A stretch of DNA of 64,000 bases from Lachnoclostridium sp. UBA5725 (GCA_002419585.1 DIGJ01000014.1:273083-337082); one strand, 5' to 3'; positions 42,238 to 52,384 are shown, counted from the stretch's first letter. Notes: generated by a model from the letters alone, not told the origin. Numbers and translations are program-made.

Positions 42238-43005
42238 TCAGATCACCTGATTTCCTAACACTTTATTACGGTATTCATTGGCAGATATGTTTTCCTGCTT
42301 TTTAAATACACGTGAAAAATGAGCTAAGTCTAGAAATCCAACACTTTCTGAAATATCTCCAATTCGTAGCGTTGGATTTTCTAATAGCTTCTTAGCTTCT
42401 TCAATTCGAATATGATTTAGTATCTCTGAAAAGCTTTGTCCAGTCTGTCCATTTAAAAGCTTGCTTAAATGCCACTGGCTAACATATGTTTTCTCTGCGA
42501 CTTCACTTAATGTTAACTTCTGTTGGTAGTTTTCCTGTATGTACTTAAGTGCATTCTTCACAATAAAATTTCCACAGGTGCTCTCATGTGCCTGTGCTAT
42601 ATTGGATGCTTCATTCATTGGAATATGTTTTTTCTCTAGGTTTTTACACATGGTATCGATCGCTTCCTTGATTTCCTCCATGTTGGACGGTTTCAAAAGG
42701 AAACGAGTCACTCCAAGGCAAATTGCTTGCTGTGCGTATTCAAAATCGCGAAAGCCAGTCAGTATACTAACTTCCATATCCGGGTACTGTGATTTCATTG
42801 CTGCCATCATTTGTAACCCATCCATTTCTGGCATGCAAATATCCATGAATACAATGTTTGGTGAATGCTCTTCGATCATTGCCTTGCCTTCGATTCCATC
42901 ATGCGCAGTAGCAACTACTTCACAGTTCCAGTTCTCCCATGGTACGCTTCTTGATAACCCTTCAACGATAATTGGTTCATCGTCCACAAGCAATACTTTA
43001 TACAT
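42238..43005 (-). CDS. YesN-type response regulator (receiver + AraC HTH)
   Basis: Regulator of 255 aa. Receiver domain with D54-region phosphoacceptor (NIVFMDICMPEMDG) and K in FLLKPSN, then an AraC double helix-turn-helix (about 155-250) with LTLSEVAEKTYVSQWHLSKLL. It pairs with the YesM sensor kinase at 46.5-48.3 kb and lies after the ABC permease genes, so it probably activates the chitobiose importer and phosphorylase genes. Confidence 0.9.
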   Translation of the reverse strand: MYKVLLVDDEPIIVEGLSRSVPWENWNCEVVATAHDGIEGKAMIEEHSPNIVFMDICMPEMDGLQMMAAMKSQYPDMEVSILTGFRDFEYAQQAICLGVTRFLLKPSNMEEIKEAIDTMCKNLEKKHIPMNEASNIAQAHESTCGNFIVKNALKYIQENYQQKLTLSEVAEKTYVSQWHLSKLLNGQTGQSFSEILNHIRIEEAKKLLENPTLRIGDISESVGFLDLAHFSRVFKKQENISANEYRNKVLGNQVI

Positions 43006-43071
43006 AAGCTACCCCTCTTTCACACCCTAATATACGCTATAATCCCCTCAAACTCTTGATTTTAAACTAGT

Positions 43072-43914
43072 TTACCCTTTGATTGCTCCGGCTGTCAATC
43101 CCTTCACAATATTCTTTTGAAGGAAGATATATACGATAACTACCGGTATAATGATGATTGCAACGGAAGCCGCCATCAAACCAAAATCCGTCCCATATAA
43201 GGAGCTAATCTGTTGCAATAAGGTGGATATCGGAAATTTCGTATTATCCCGTATCATAATATTTTGAACAAATAAATCATTATAAGACCAAAGGAAACTA
43301 AAGATCGCTACCGTGGAAAGGGATGGTTTACAAAGTGGTACAATTATCCTTCCAAACACCTGAAAGACGTTCGCTCCCTCCATATAGGCTGCCTCTTCCA
43401 TTTCAATTGGTACATTTTGCATGAAACCGGTCACAACAACGGTTGCGAAACTTAGATTCCCTGCTATTTGTGGAAGAATTACTGCAATATTTTTGTTTAG
43501 TAATCCCCAGGATACTATCATTCGAAAAACAGGAATAATCGTTGAAAATACCGGAAACATAAGACTTGCAATAATAAGGCTTTGAATCATCTTTTTCCCT
43601 TTGAACTGATATCTGGTTAATCCAAATGACATCAATGCGGATAACACCATTACACCCGCTGTTACACTGCATGAAATCAATAAACTATTTTTATATGCAT
43701 TTAATACATTTAATCTGCTAAATGCAGTAATGTAATTGTCCCCTGAAAACGCTTTTGGAAGTGAAAAGGATGATGTTAGCACTTCCGAAGAAGGTTTAAA
43801 GGAATTTATAATCACCCAGACAAAAGGAAAAATAGTAGTGATTGCCCAAAGAATTAATACGGTATAAATGATAACTCTACTCGGTTTTATTTTCTTATTT
43901 CTCTTCGTTACCAT
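43072..43914 (-). CDS. Sugar ABC transporter permease (UgpE/MalG family)
   Basis: Permease of 280 aa with six helices and the EAA loop EEAAYMEGANVFQVFGRIIVPLCKPS (the stretch EAAYMEGANVFQVFGRI marks the ATPase contact). CUT1-family importer component, together with the second permease 5 nt upstream and the lipoprotein before it. No ATPase gene is in the cluster, so a shared MsmK-type ATPase elsewhere is expected. Substrate inferred as (GlcNAc)2 from neighbouring enzymes. Confidence 0.88.
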   Translation of the reverse strand: MVTKRNKKIKPSRVIIYTVLILWAITTIFPFVWVIINSFKPSSEVLTSSFSLPKAFSGDNYITAFSRLNVLNAYKNSLLISCSVTAGVMVLSALMSFGLTRYQFKGKKMIQSLIIASLMFPVFSTIIPVFRMIVSWGLLNKNIAVILPQIAGNLSFATVVVTGFMQNVPIEMEEAAYMEGANVFQVFGRIIVPLCKPSLSTVAIFSFLWSYNDLFVQNIMIRDNTKFPISTLLQQISSLYGTDFGLMAASVAIIIIPVVIVYIFLQKNIVKGLTAGAIKG

Positions 43915-43919
43915 AGCGA

Positions 43920-44804
43920 TTACCTCCCCTCTTCCTTTTCCTTCGTAAATAATCCAACCAGCCTAGATATTACTATACCAAGTATTACGATGAGAAATGC
44001 CAGTGTTGAGCCATAGTCAAAGTTGCTAAGCCCAAACGTCACCTGATACATATAGGTACCAAGGAAATGGGTGACTCCCTGCGGTGCTCCATTTGGAACC
44101 ATTACCCATGGAAGATCAAATACTTTCAGGGCACCAGTTAACGCTAGTGTTACACAAGTAAAGAATACTGGTTTCATTAATGGAAGTGTTATGTGGAATA
44201 CCTGCTTAAAATGACCGCATCCGTCAATGGATGCTGCCTCATATATATCATCTGATATATCACTAAGTCCGGTCAGTAATATAACAAAGTAAAATCCGAT
44301 ATAACTCCAAAGGGTAGGAATACAGACCATGATAAAAGCGAGCTCTGGACTCAGCCAGTTAATTGCATCTTTCCCAAAATGTTCCAATATTTGATTTAGC
44401 ATACCTCCATCGTAGTTATAAAATAATTTGAATAACAATCCAATTGCGGTAGCCGAAATGACAACCGGAAAAAAGTAAACGGTACGAAATACCTGTTGAA
44501 GCTTCTTGATCTGGGATACCATGACGGCTAAAACAAATGCAATTCCAACTTCAAAAACAACGGTTAGGACCATCATTTTCATGGAATTGAAAATCGCCGT
44601 TTTTACATCCTGATCCACAAATAGCTTTTTATAATTTTCGAGTCCAATAAATTTCCACTTTGTTCCTGGCATTTCGATAATAGCGGTCATATCAAAAAAA
44701 CTATTTTTTATATTTTCAACAAATGGTATGTAAAGAAAGACAAACATGAATAGCAAACCCGGTACAATAAATAAAAGCAATGGCCATTTTCTCTTATATA
44801 ACAT
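43920..44804 (-). CDS. Sugar ABC transporter permease (UgpA/MalF family)
   Basis: Permease of 294 aa with six helices and the EAA loop YEAASIDGCGHFKQVFHITLP. First of two permease genes; translation is likely coupled to the next. Separated from the upstream lipoprotein gene by a strong terminator-like hairpin that would lower permease expression relative to the binding protein, as is common in CUT1 operons. Confidence 0.88.
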   Translation of the reverse strand: MLYKRKWPLLLFIVPGLLFMFVFLYIPFVENIKNSFFDMTAIIEMPGTKWKFIGLENYKKLFVDQDVKTAIFNSMKMMVLTVVFEVGIAFVLAVMVSQIKKLQQVFRTVYFFPVVISATAIGLLFKLFYNYDGGMLNQILEHFGKDAINWLSPELAFIMVCIPTLWSYIGFYFVILLTGLSDISDDIYEAASIDGCGHFKQVFHITLPLMKPVFFTCVTLALTGALKVFDLPWVMVPNGAPQGVTHFLGTYMYQVTFGLSNFDYGSTLAFLIVILGIVISRLVGLFTKEKEEGR

Positions 44805-44860
44805 CTTTCTTACGCCTTTCTATCATTTAGAAACCCCTTGGTTCCTAATTTTTTGTACAA

Positions 44861-44899
44861 AAATAGAGGGAGCAATGAAGGTCATGACCCCCTCTATTT
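44861..44899 (-). terminator. Attenuating terminator between binding protein and permeases
   Basis: Stem AAATAGAGGG/CCCTCTATTT (44861-44870 with 44890-44899) followed on the minus strand by TTTTTG. Located 30 nt after the lipoprotein stop inside an operon, it is probably a partial terminator. Confidence 0.75.
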
Positions 44900-44928
44900 C
44901 ATTTTTAATTGCCTGATTTATTTACTAT

Positions 44929-46266
44929 CTATTCGTTTCTTTGTGCATATAAACTCAATGCTTCATTTAAAACATCTTCTACAGAAACTGCTCCCGTCGA
45001 AATCTTTACAATATTAGAGGTAATAATTGCATATGGCTCCTGTCCAAGTCTAGAATCCGTAGGTGCATTAATGCTAGTTGCAGCATTGGTATATTCCAAT
45101 GCGGAGTATGCTAAGTTTGTCATACCATCAATTGCATCCACTTGAACTGCTGCTTTGGAAATCGCACCACCAGCTTCCCAATATCTTTGAACTGCACTTT
45201 TACAAGTATGAGCTTCCACAAACTTAACGGCTGCATCTCTCTTGTCTGGATCTTCCCAAGCTTTCTTTGTAATATAGAATCCACTAGAGATACCACCTAC
45301 CATTGCGCCAGCTTCTGCTTTCTGTTCCTCGATACCAGGGAATGCAATAACTACTGTATTCTCCGTGTCTGTCACTCCACCTGCAAACCAGGATCCATCC
45401 AACTGCATTGCGGCTTTCTTATCTCTAAATAGCTGTCCGATATAAGCATCATCGACCGTATCGGTATCTTCTGGGAATGCTCCCATGTCTCTTAATGTCT
45501 TAAATGTTTCCAATCCTTTTACCCATTCTGCTGGCGCTTTATCCGGAACGGAGGTATAGTTTTCACTTCCGGATGCATAAAGCATTAAATACTCTACCCA
45601 GTAATGAGGAACATTATTGAGTGAACATGCGATTGGAATAATTCCATTTTCTTTAAACGCATTGATTGCCGTTACAAAAGAATCCCAGTCCGTAGGCAAT
45701 GCAACCCCATATTTATCGAATAAATCTTTGTTGCAATATAGCCCTTCCCAATATCCAGTAGTAGGTACTGCTCTTTTTACTCCATCCGGATTTGTTACTG
45801 CATCAAGTGCAGAATCCATCGTATCTTGTGCATACTCTGGATATTCGGCACGAATTTCATCTAATGTTACAAATTTATCGGTTGCCAAAATCGTGTTTGC
45901 CGTTGCATCCGTGAAAAATTGAATTACATCTGGCTCATTACCAACTGCAAAATCAGCAGCAACAGAAGCCTTCCAATCTTCATCGGAAGATTGTGAGTTA
46001 TCTTCAATTGTTATATAGTCATATTCTTTCGCAAACTCCTCGTTGACCGCTTCGTAAACAACCGCATTTGGATCCGTTCCTCCAAACATGGATACTGTTT
46101 TTATGGTTACCGGATTTTTCTTCGAAGTGTCTTCTGTTGTTGCAACCTGTCCCTCATTCGTATCCCCCGTGTTTGAAGCCTCATTTGTTTTGGATGATCC
46201 ACATCCTGCAAGCAATGAGGTCGACATTACTCCTACAAGCAGTAATGACAGAAATTTCTTTTTCAT
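44929..46266 (-). CDS. Extracellular sugar-binding lipoprotein
   Basis: CUT1-type solute-binding protein of 445 aa with a lipobox LLAGCGSSK (Cys about 22), a short Thr/Glu-rich linker and an alpha/beta bilobal fold (IDGMTNLAYSALEYTNA near the C-terminus). Delivers a sugar, probably diacetylchitobiose, to the two permeases. ATG behind GGAGG. The ligand is inferred from the phosphorylase gene upstream. Confidence 0.88.
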   Translation of the reverse strand: MKKKFLSLLLVGVMSTSLLAGCGSSKTNEASNTGDTNEGQVATTEDTSKKNPVTIKTVSMFGGTDPNAVVYEAVNEEFAKEYDYITIEDNSQSSDEDWKASVAADFAVGNEPDVIQFFTDATANTILATDKFVTLDEIRAEYPEYAQDTMDSALDAVTNPDGVKRAVPTTGYWEGLYCNKDLFDKYGVALPTDWDSFVTAINAFKENGIIPIACSLNNVPHYWVEYLMLYASGSENYTSVPDKAPAEWVKGLETFKTLRDMGAFPEDTDTVDDAYIGQLFRDKKAAMQLDGSWFAGGVTDTENTVVIAFPGIEEQKAEAGAMVGGISSGFYITKKAWEDPDKRDAAVKFVEAHTCKSAVQRYWEAGGAISKAAVQVDAIDGMTNLAYSALEYTNAATSINAPTDSRLGQEPYAIITSNIVKISTGAVSVEDVLNEALSLYAQRNE

Positions 46267-46398
46267 AATACATATCCTCCTTCATATGGTTTAGTAACGA
46301 TTAACATTTACTATACTCATATTATAAGTGCAATAGTTCCAAAAAACATTAGACTTACTTGACATTATTTGTTCATTCTTGCTATCTATTTGCAAAAA

Positions 46399-46427
46399 TG
46401 TGCAATCCCCTTTACAGGCATTGCACA
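46399..46427 (-). terminator. Terminator after the YesM kinase gene
   Basis: Stem TGTGCAAT/ATTGCACA (46399-46406 with 46420-46427) followed on the minus strand by TTTTTGC. Separates the phosphorylase-mutase-kinase transcript from the importer transcript, which must start between here and 46267. Confidence 0.75.
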
Positions 46428-46454
46428 ATACAAAAATTCATTCCAATTGCAGAT

Positions 46455-48320
46455 TTACTTTTTTACTTTTCTAAATTGCTTTAATTCATCTTCCACAAGA
46501 CTTCGCTCAGCCATGGACGACTTCATATCTCGCCCATTATATGGAATTACTATGGTTGAGACTGTGATTCCGTCCTCGTTTTGCTCAATACGTAATCCAT
46601 ACTCATTTCCATATACGAGTTTGATTCTTAAATTTACATTTCGAATGCCAATTGAGGTATGCTTTCCTTGCCTCGTTGGGATTACTTCATCATTTCCTTC
46701 TAGCAACAACTGAATTCGCTCCATTTCCTCTTCGCTAATCTTCTTACCACTGTTTTGAACTTGTAAATATACTTTATCCCCTTCATGGTAGACCTTTACC
46801 AAAATGCTTCCATTTTTGACGGTCTCGATTCCGTGAACAATTGCATTTTCTACAATTGGCTGTAATATAAGTGGTGGCACAAAGATATCCAAAAGGCTCT
46901 CATCAATCTCTTTTTCGATATAGAGGCGCTGTCCAAATCGCATGGACATAATATAGAAATACGCATCGGTGCACTGTAACTCTTCTGCTAAATGGATTTC
47001 TTTTACATCTGCACGGTTCATCCGATAATCAAGTACCGTACCCAAGGCTTCTATCATTTTTGAAATGACTGGATCGTCCGACATTCTCGCCTGCCAGTTC
47101 ATCATCTCCAAGGTGTTATTTAGAAAATGTGGATTGATCTGCGCTTGAAGTGCTTGAATCTGTGCATCCTTTCTTGCCAGCTTTTCATCATATACATAAT
47201 CAAATAAATACTTTACCTGAGAAGACATACTATTAAAGCTCTCCATCAAATAAGTAAACTCGGCATTTGGCATACTCTCCCCTTGTACTTCGATACCAAT
47301 CTGTCCTTCCTCCATTCGCTTTGATGCCTTGATTAACCTTGCAATCGGCAATCGTATTTCTTTCTTTAAAAAGAAAATACCATACGTAATGAGCGGAATA
47401 AATAAGGCTAACATAATTGCAACGATAAAGTACAAATCATATAAACTCGAATAGACTTCGGTTCGCTTTACTAAAAACACAACGCCAATATTGTAGTTAT
47501 CATACTTTTCCTGAAATAAATATCCGTTGTATTCTCCTTTATGTAATTTCGTCAGCTTGTGAGGGCTTACTCCGTCATAGCTTTCTAATAACGTTTTTAC
47601 AAGTGTATCTTTTGTTTTGTCTACGTTTGAATCATTGCTGTCAAACGTAATTTTTCCGCTATTATCATCGATACAGACAATCATATGATTAAGAAGTTCA
47701 CGAGGAACATCTTGAAATACTTGTTTTTTATTCAGCTCTACTACTAAGGTTCCAAATTTTTTATAGTCATTCGTCGTATAGAGATTTCGAATGATAAAAA
47801 TACGGTCTTTGATGACTTTAACATAGGTATACGAAGTATCCATATCCTTGATTTTCATAACCTGCGGCTGAATCATTTCAACATACGTGTTATAGGAAGC
47901 ACCAGCTCTGGAAGAATAGCAACTAGGAATCAAATCATCGCATAGATAAAATGCATACAAATTAAATCGCTCATCCAAATAGAATTTTCCTTTTAGGCTA
48001 CTATTTACATCCTGCAAATACTCGGATAACGGGGTGGTTCCCTTCTTATAATTCTTCCATGCATTCTCCCATGTTTTTTCATAGGAAGGCCGTTGGCAAA
48101 GGCTTACCGCATCATCAATCCGAATGGATGTAAATGCTGCCACATTGGAAAGCTGGTCCGACATAAGCCCTTCCGCTTTCTCAATGATTCCATCTCGATA
48201 GGAAAAGGTCGTAAATGCGAAAAAGACTGCGATTGGTACAACCCAACACAGAATCATAAAAAGTAACAATCTCTTATTTAACGACTTCGGCATTACCATA
48301 TTTTCCTTTTGCTTTTTCAT
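46455..48320 (-). CDS. YesM-type sensor histidine kinase
   Basis: Kinase of 621 aa. Two helices (about 15-38 and 290-310) bracket a large extracellular dCache-like sensor domain. HAMP follows, then the His_kinase domain with QINPHFLNNTLEMMNWQ (phospho-His in PHF) and a HATPase with QPIVENAIVHGIE. Partner of the YesN regulator at 42.2 kb. Located between the mutase gene and the importer, so it likely senses the imported sugar or its binding protein. Confidence 0.9.
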   Translation of the reverse strand: MKKQKENMVMPKSLNKRLLLFMILCWVVPIAVFFAFTTFSYRDGIIEKAEGLMSDQLSNVAAFTSIRIDDAVSLCQRPSYEKTWENAWKNYKKGTTPLSEYLQDVNSSLKGKFYLDERFNLYAFYLCDDLIPSCYSSRAGASYNTYVEMIQPQVMKIKDMDTSYTYVKVIKDRIFIIRNLYTTNDYKKFGTLVVELNKKQVFQDVPRELLNHMIVCIDDNSGKITFDSNDSNVDKTKDTLVKTLLESYDGVSPHKLTKLHKGEYNGYLFQEKYDNYNIGVVFLVKRTEVYSSLYDLYFIVAIMLALFIPLITYGIFFLKKEIRLPIARLIKASKRMEEGQIGIEVQGESMPNAEFTYLMESFNSMSSQVKYLFDYVYDEKLARKDAQIQALQAQINPHFLNNTLEMMNWQARMSDDPVISKMIEALGTVLDYRMNRADVKEIHLAEELQCTDAYFYIMSMRFGQRLYIEKEIDESLLDIFVPPLILQPIVENAIVHGIETVKNGSILVKVYHEGDKVYLQVQNSGKKISEEEMERIQLLLEGNDEVIPTRQGKHTSIGIRNVNLRIKLVYGNEYGLRIEQNEDGITVSTIVIPYNGRDMKSSMAERSLVEDELKQFRKVKK

Positions 48321-48352
48321 ACCGTTCCCCCATGATACAAATAGAACCCCAC

Positions 48353-48413
48353 CTCTAGAATGAATCGCCTTGCAGTAGCCTAATAGCGGTCTTTTAGCAA
48401 TAGCATTCTAGAG
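48353..48413 (-). promoter_or_regulatory. Structured spacer before the YesM gene
   Basis: CTCTAGAATG (48353-48362) pairs with CATTCTAGAG (48404-48413). Inside lies a second, weaker pairing around GCC/GGC and GCGG. No T-tract follows on the minus strand, so it is more likely a processing or leader hairpin than a terminator. It occupies half of the 128-nt mutase-kinase gap. Confidence 0.5.
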
Positions 48414-48448
48414 TGCGGCATTAACCATCTATATTGTTTTGAAATCCT

Positions 48449-49864
48449 TTATTTTAAATCTAGAAACTCTTCATACAGATTACAGATTTTATTCGCCGTC
48501 TCCATATCCGGCATTTCACAAAAGATACGAAGCAATGGCTCTGTGCCAGAAAATCTTGCGATGATCCATCCTCCATTTTTAAAGTATACCTTACTTCCAT
48601 CTAGATAGGAAACCTTTTCCACTTCATTTGGAAGGTCTGGAATTTTCTTATCCGTCATTAAGGTTTGAAATATTTCCGCTTTCTTATCCTGCGAAAACTT
48701 ATAATCTCGTTCCTCCATAAAAATATATCCGCATTCTAGATGAATATCTTCCATGATCTGCGAAAGTTTTTTCCCCGTAACCGCAATCATCTCAATCAAT
48801 AAAACAGCTGCATAGATACCGTCTTTTCCATTGATATGACCCCGAACGGTAAGGCCACCCGAGGATTCTCCCCCAATAATTGCTCCTGTTTTTTGCATCT
48901 TTGCTGAAATATGCTTAAAGCCTACCGGAACTTCATAACAGGCCTCCCCAAACTGTTCGGCGACTTTATCTAGCATATGGGTCGTCGCAATATTACGCAC
49001 CACCGAACCTCTCCAGCCTTTAAACTTCACCAAGTAGTAATAGAGCAAAACTAAAATATCATTTGGATGAAGAAAATTTCCTTTATCATCAATTACTCCA
49101 ATGCGGTCAGCATCCCCATCCGTTGCAATACCAATGTCGCATTTTTTATCCAATACCGAGTTTTGTAGTGAATGAAGTGTCGCTGCTGACGGGGCAGGAA
49201 GTTTACCACCAAAAAGGGTGTCATGCCGCTCGTGAATGGTATTCACTTCGCAGCGTGCCGTTAAGAGGATGGTCTTTAATGAAGTCTCACTTACTCCATA
49301 CATTGGATCCAATACAACTTTAAGACCTGCATTTTTAATTGCTTCCATATCAACCGTTTCAATGATATTGTCTAAGTATTCATTGAGTGGATAAATTTCT
49401 TCGATGTATCCACTTTTTATTCCTTCGTCATACTCCACCTGTTTTACCTGATCTGGATTTAAATCTAATATATATGCTTCGATGTCTTTTGTCTGTAGTT
49501 CATCCGCATCACGACCACCTTCGGTAAATACCTTAACTCCATTATAAATGGCGGGATTGTGACTTGCTGTAATCATCATTCCATACGGATATTCATGCTT
49601 CGTAACATAATACATGACAAGTGGCGTAGGGGAAGATTTATTAATCAAAAAGGCTTTTATGTTTGCTGCTGCAAATACTTGTGCTGCCCATTGCATTGCT
49701 TCCTTTGAAAGAAACCTTCGGTCATAACCGATTACAATGCCTTTATTGGCAACACCTTCATTCTGCATTTTATTTGCAAGTGCCTGCGACAAAAGTTGTA
49801 TGTTTTCGCGTGTAAATTCATCCCCTATTACCGCTCTCCAGCCACCGGTTCCAAATTTAATCAT
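48449..49864 (-). CDS. Phosphohexomutase, probably GlcNAc-1-phosphate mutase
   Basis: Alpha-D-phosphohexomutase of 471 aa. Motifs: FGTGGWRAVIGDEF at the N-terminus, phosphoserine loop MITASHNP (Ser about 102), metal loop ATDGDADRIG, sugar loop GGESSGG and phosphate loop FSGTEPLLRI. The gene overlaps the diacetylchitobiose phosphorylase stop by four nt (ATGA). The phosphorylase makes GlcNAc-1-P, so the mutase most likely turns it into GlcNAc-6-P for NagA; other hexose-1-phosphates cannot be excluded. Confidence 0.85.
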   Translation of the reverse strand: MIKFGTGGWRAVIGDEFTRENIQLLSQALANKMQNEGVANKGIVIGYDRRFLSKEAMQWAAQVFAAANIKAFLINKSSPTPLVMYYVTKHEYPYGMMITASHNPAIYNGVKVFTEGGRDADELQTKDIEAYILDLNPDQVKQVEYDEGIKSGYIEEIYPLNEYLDNIIETVDMEAIKNAGLKVVLDPMYGVSETSLKTILLTARCEVNTIHERHDTLFGGKLPAPSAATLHSLQNSVLDKKCDIGIATDGDADRIGVIDDKGNFLHPNDILVLLYYYLVKFKGWRGSVVRNIATTHMLDKVAEQFGEACYEVPVGFKHISAKMQKTGAIIGGESSGGLTVRGHINGKDGIYAAVLLIEMIAVTGKKLSQIMEDIHLECGYIFMEERDYKFSQDKKAEIFQTLMTDKKIPDLPNEVEKVSYLDGSKVYFKNGGWIIARFSGTEPLLRIFCEMPDMETANKICNLYEEFLDLK

Positions 49865-52260
49865 TGTGCGCCTCCCATGACTACTCTGACTGTATGTAGA
49901 GATTTCACTTCTTGTTTATAAATGTGTTCTACCCTTATGCCATCCAAATAGAGTTCTTTGACACCCTTCATCACACCGTCTGGATTCTCAACCTCAATTT
50001 CATAGGTTGCATCTCTCCATTTTCTTGTTACATGGAATGAGTTCCAATCCGATGGAATACAAGGATCAATGAAAAGTTCATCAAACTGTGGACGAATTCC
50101 TAACATATACCGAGTAGCAGAAAAATATGCCCAACCTCCGCTTCCAGTCATAAACGGATGACGCGCCCTTCCAAAACCAGTATGATCCTTACCCATAACA
50201 AATTGGCAGTAGGAATATGGCTCCGCTTCTCTTACTTCAATGTTATCATTCTGATAAAAAGGACATAATGCATCGTAAAATTTCATCGCCTTATCACCTC
50301 GTCCAAGCTTACATTCTGCTGCCCATGCCCAAGGGTTTGGATGCGAAAAGATTGCCCCATTTTCTTTGAGTCCGGGATAGACTCTAGTAACAAATCCTAT
50401 TTCGTCATCTGGTTTTGTATATGAAGGCGCATTTAACATAATTCCATAAGGAGTATACAAATATTTTTCTACACTATCCATGGCTTTAACACCTTTTTCA
50501 TTGGAAACAGCACCAGAAAGTACTGCCCAAGCGTTGGATTCCAAATGTACTTTTCCTTCTACATCCTGTGATGTTCCAATTTTTTTGCCACTCTTTGTGA
50601 TTCCTCGTATGAACCATTCTTGATCCCATAACGTTTCCTCACAAACCGTTTGAAGGTTCCTAAGCATCTGCGTGTACGTTTCCACTTCCGTTGTCCGGTT
50701 CAAATAAGTAGCTAGTTCAAGAAAATTACTGATCGCCCAATAGTGCAGAAAAGAAACCATTGCGCTTTCCCCACCACCTAAGTTGAGGCAATCATTCCAA
50801 TCCGCACGAAGACCCTTGCAAACACCATGCTCACCCACCTGATTCGCAGAAAAATCAAGAATACGCATCATGTGCTCGTAAACGCTTCCTTCTCCCCCGT
50901 CTGCATATGTAATAATCTGGTCGATAAACTCCCACTCTCCCGTTTCCTTTACATACTCAACAATGGATGGAACAAGCCAAAGTGCATCATCCGAGCAAGC
51001 ATCTTCGATTCCATGTATCATATCTTTTGCGCGAAAGGAGGGAACTACGGTTGGTGATTTAAATATTGATTTCTTTTCTTCTGGTTCAAACCATTCCGGC
51101 TGAAATAAATGGAGCCCATATCCTTGTTTGGTGAGGCCTCGTAAAAGTTCAACCATTCGTTGTTTACACTTTTGTGGATTGGAATGTGGTATCGTCATCG
51201 CATCCTGCGCCGTATCCCGGTAACCAAGTCCTGTTCGTCCTCCGACTTCAATAAAAGACGCAAACCTAGAAAACATAACATTAATTTCAGCCTGATATAG
51301 ATTCCACGTGTTTATCATGGTATTCATGCCGATATTAGGTGTCTGTATTTGAAGCTGTGAAAATTTATCATTCCAGTAATTCTTTAAATCTTGATAGACC
51401 TTATCCACATTTGAAAAGTCAGCGTATTTCTCTTTCATTTTTTTGCCAGCTTCCCGATTGCCCTCTCCTAGAAGGAAAACAAGACGAATTTCTTCTCCTG
51501 GATTTAGTGTCATATTCTTTTGAAGGCTTGCACAGTGATTATTCCCAAGTTCCTGTGAACTGAAACATTTACCACGCAAAACCGCAGTCGGATTATCTTC
51601 TGTATGATATAGCCCTAAAAATGTATCACGCAAGCAATCATAACCATCCGGTTCAAAACTACTTGCAAAATACTGGTATCCGTTCTCTTCATAATACAAA
51701 TCATGCTCAATGATACCATCTTCATAGGAAGATCCTGCTGCATACAAACTCATCTGGAAGTTTTGGTTATCCATTAAGATATGATGAAAGGAAAATTCGG
51801 CATAGGTAAAAAGTTGTACCCTCCTTATTCTATCCGATGTGTTCTTTACAGTAACATCCCAAAGCTCTACATCGTCACTTAATGGCACCACAAGTGTTTG
51901 TTTTGCTTCAACTCCTTTATATTTACATTCGTATGTCGTATAGCTCATGCCATGACGACAGGTATAATTTGCTTCCTCCAATGACTTTCCTACGGGTTGC
52001 CAGGAGATACTCCAGTAGTCTTCATCATCGGTATCTCTTAAATATACATAATGCCCTGGACGATCCATTGGTACAGCATTGGCGCGAAATCTTGTTATAC
52101 GGTGGTATTCTGGTGTTTTATAAAACATATAACCACCAGCAGTATGATTCATAATGACGCATAAATCCTTTACCCCTAGATAATTTGTCCAAGAGGTTGG
52201 CAGGTCTACACGATCAATCACATATTCTCGTTTTTCATGATCAAAATGTCCATATTGCAC
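49861..52260 (-). CDS. chbP: N,N'-diacetylchitobiose phosphorylase (GH94)
   Basis: GH94 enzyme of 799 aa, the length of Vibrio ChbP. It splits (GlcNAc)2 with phosphate to GlcNAc-1-P and GlcNAc in the cytoplasm. The catalytic acid is the aspartate in KGLRADWNDCLNLGGGES. ChbP-like blocks include YVYLRDTDDEDYWSISWQPV, SFIEVGGRTGLGYRDTAQDA and AIFSHPNPWAWAAECKLGRG; cellobiose phosphorylases have RGMGFRDSNQD and differ in the subsite loops. GTG start 52258-52260 behind AGGAGG; the frame upstream contains the RBS. First gene of the phosphorylase-mutase-YesM transcript. Confidence 0.9.
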   Translation of the reverse strand: MQYGHFDHEKREYVIDRVDLPTSWTNYLGVKDLCVIMNHTAGGYMFYKTPEYHRITRFRANAVPMDRPGHYVYLRDTDDEDYWSISWQPVGKSLEEANYTCRHGMSYTTYECKYKGVEAKQTLVVPLSDDVELWDVTVKNTSDRIRRVQLFTYAEFSFHHILMDNQNFQMSLYAAGSSYEDGIIEHDLYYEENGYQYFASSFEPDGYDCLRDTFLGLYHTEDNPTAVLRGKCFSSQELGNNHCASLQKNMTLNPGEEIRLVFLLGEGNREAGKKMKEKYADFSNVDKVYQDLKNYWNDKFSQLQIQTPNIGMNTMINTWNLYQAEINVMFSRFASFIEVGGRTGLGYRDTAQDAMTIPHSNPQKCKQRMVELLRGLTKQGYGLHLFQPEWFEPEEKKSIFKSPTVVPSFRAKDMIHGIEDACSDDALWLVPSIVEYVKETGEWEFIDQIITYADGGEGSVYEHMMRILDFSANQVGEHGVCKGLRADWNDCLNLGGGESAMVSFLHYWAISNFLELATYLNRTTEVETYTQMLRNLQTVCEETLWDQEWFIRGITKSGKKIGTSQDVEGKVHLESNAWAVLSGAVSNEKGVKAMDSVEKYLYTPYGIMLNAPSYTKPDDEIGFVTRVYPGLKENGAIFSHPNPWAWAAECKLGRGDKAMKFYDALCPFYQNDNIEVREAEPYSYCQFVMGKDHTGFGRARHPFMTGSGGWAYFSATRYMLGIRPQFDELFIDPCIPSDWNSFHVTRKWRDATYEIEVENPDGVMKGVKELYLDGIRVEHIYKQEVKSLHTVRVVMGGAQ

Positions 52261-52384
52261 GTTTCTCTTCCTCCTATAATTTAAACGATATAATAAACTC
52301 AATCATTCTATCGTTTAATTATAGGAGATTCCCATTTCTTTCTGTATTGCTAAGCGTGTCAAAATTTGTTTATTGTTGCGTGTT

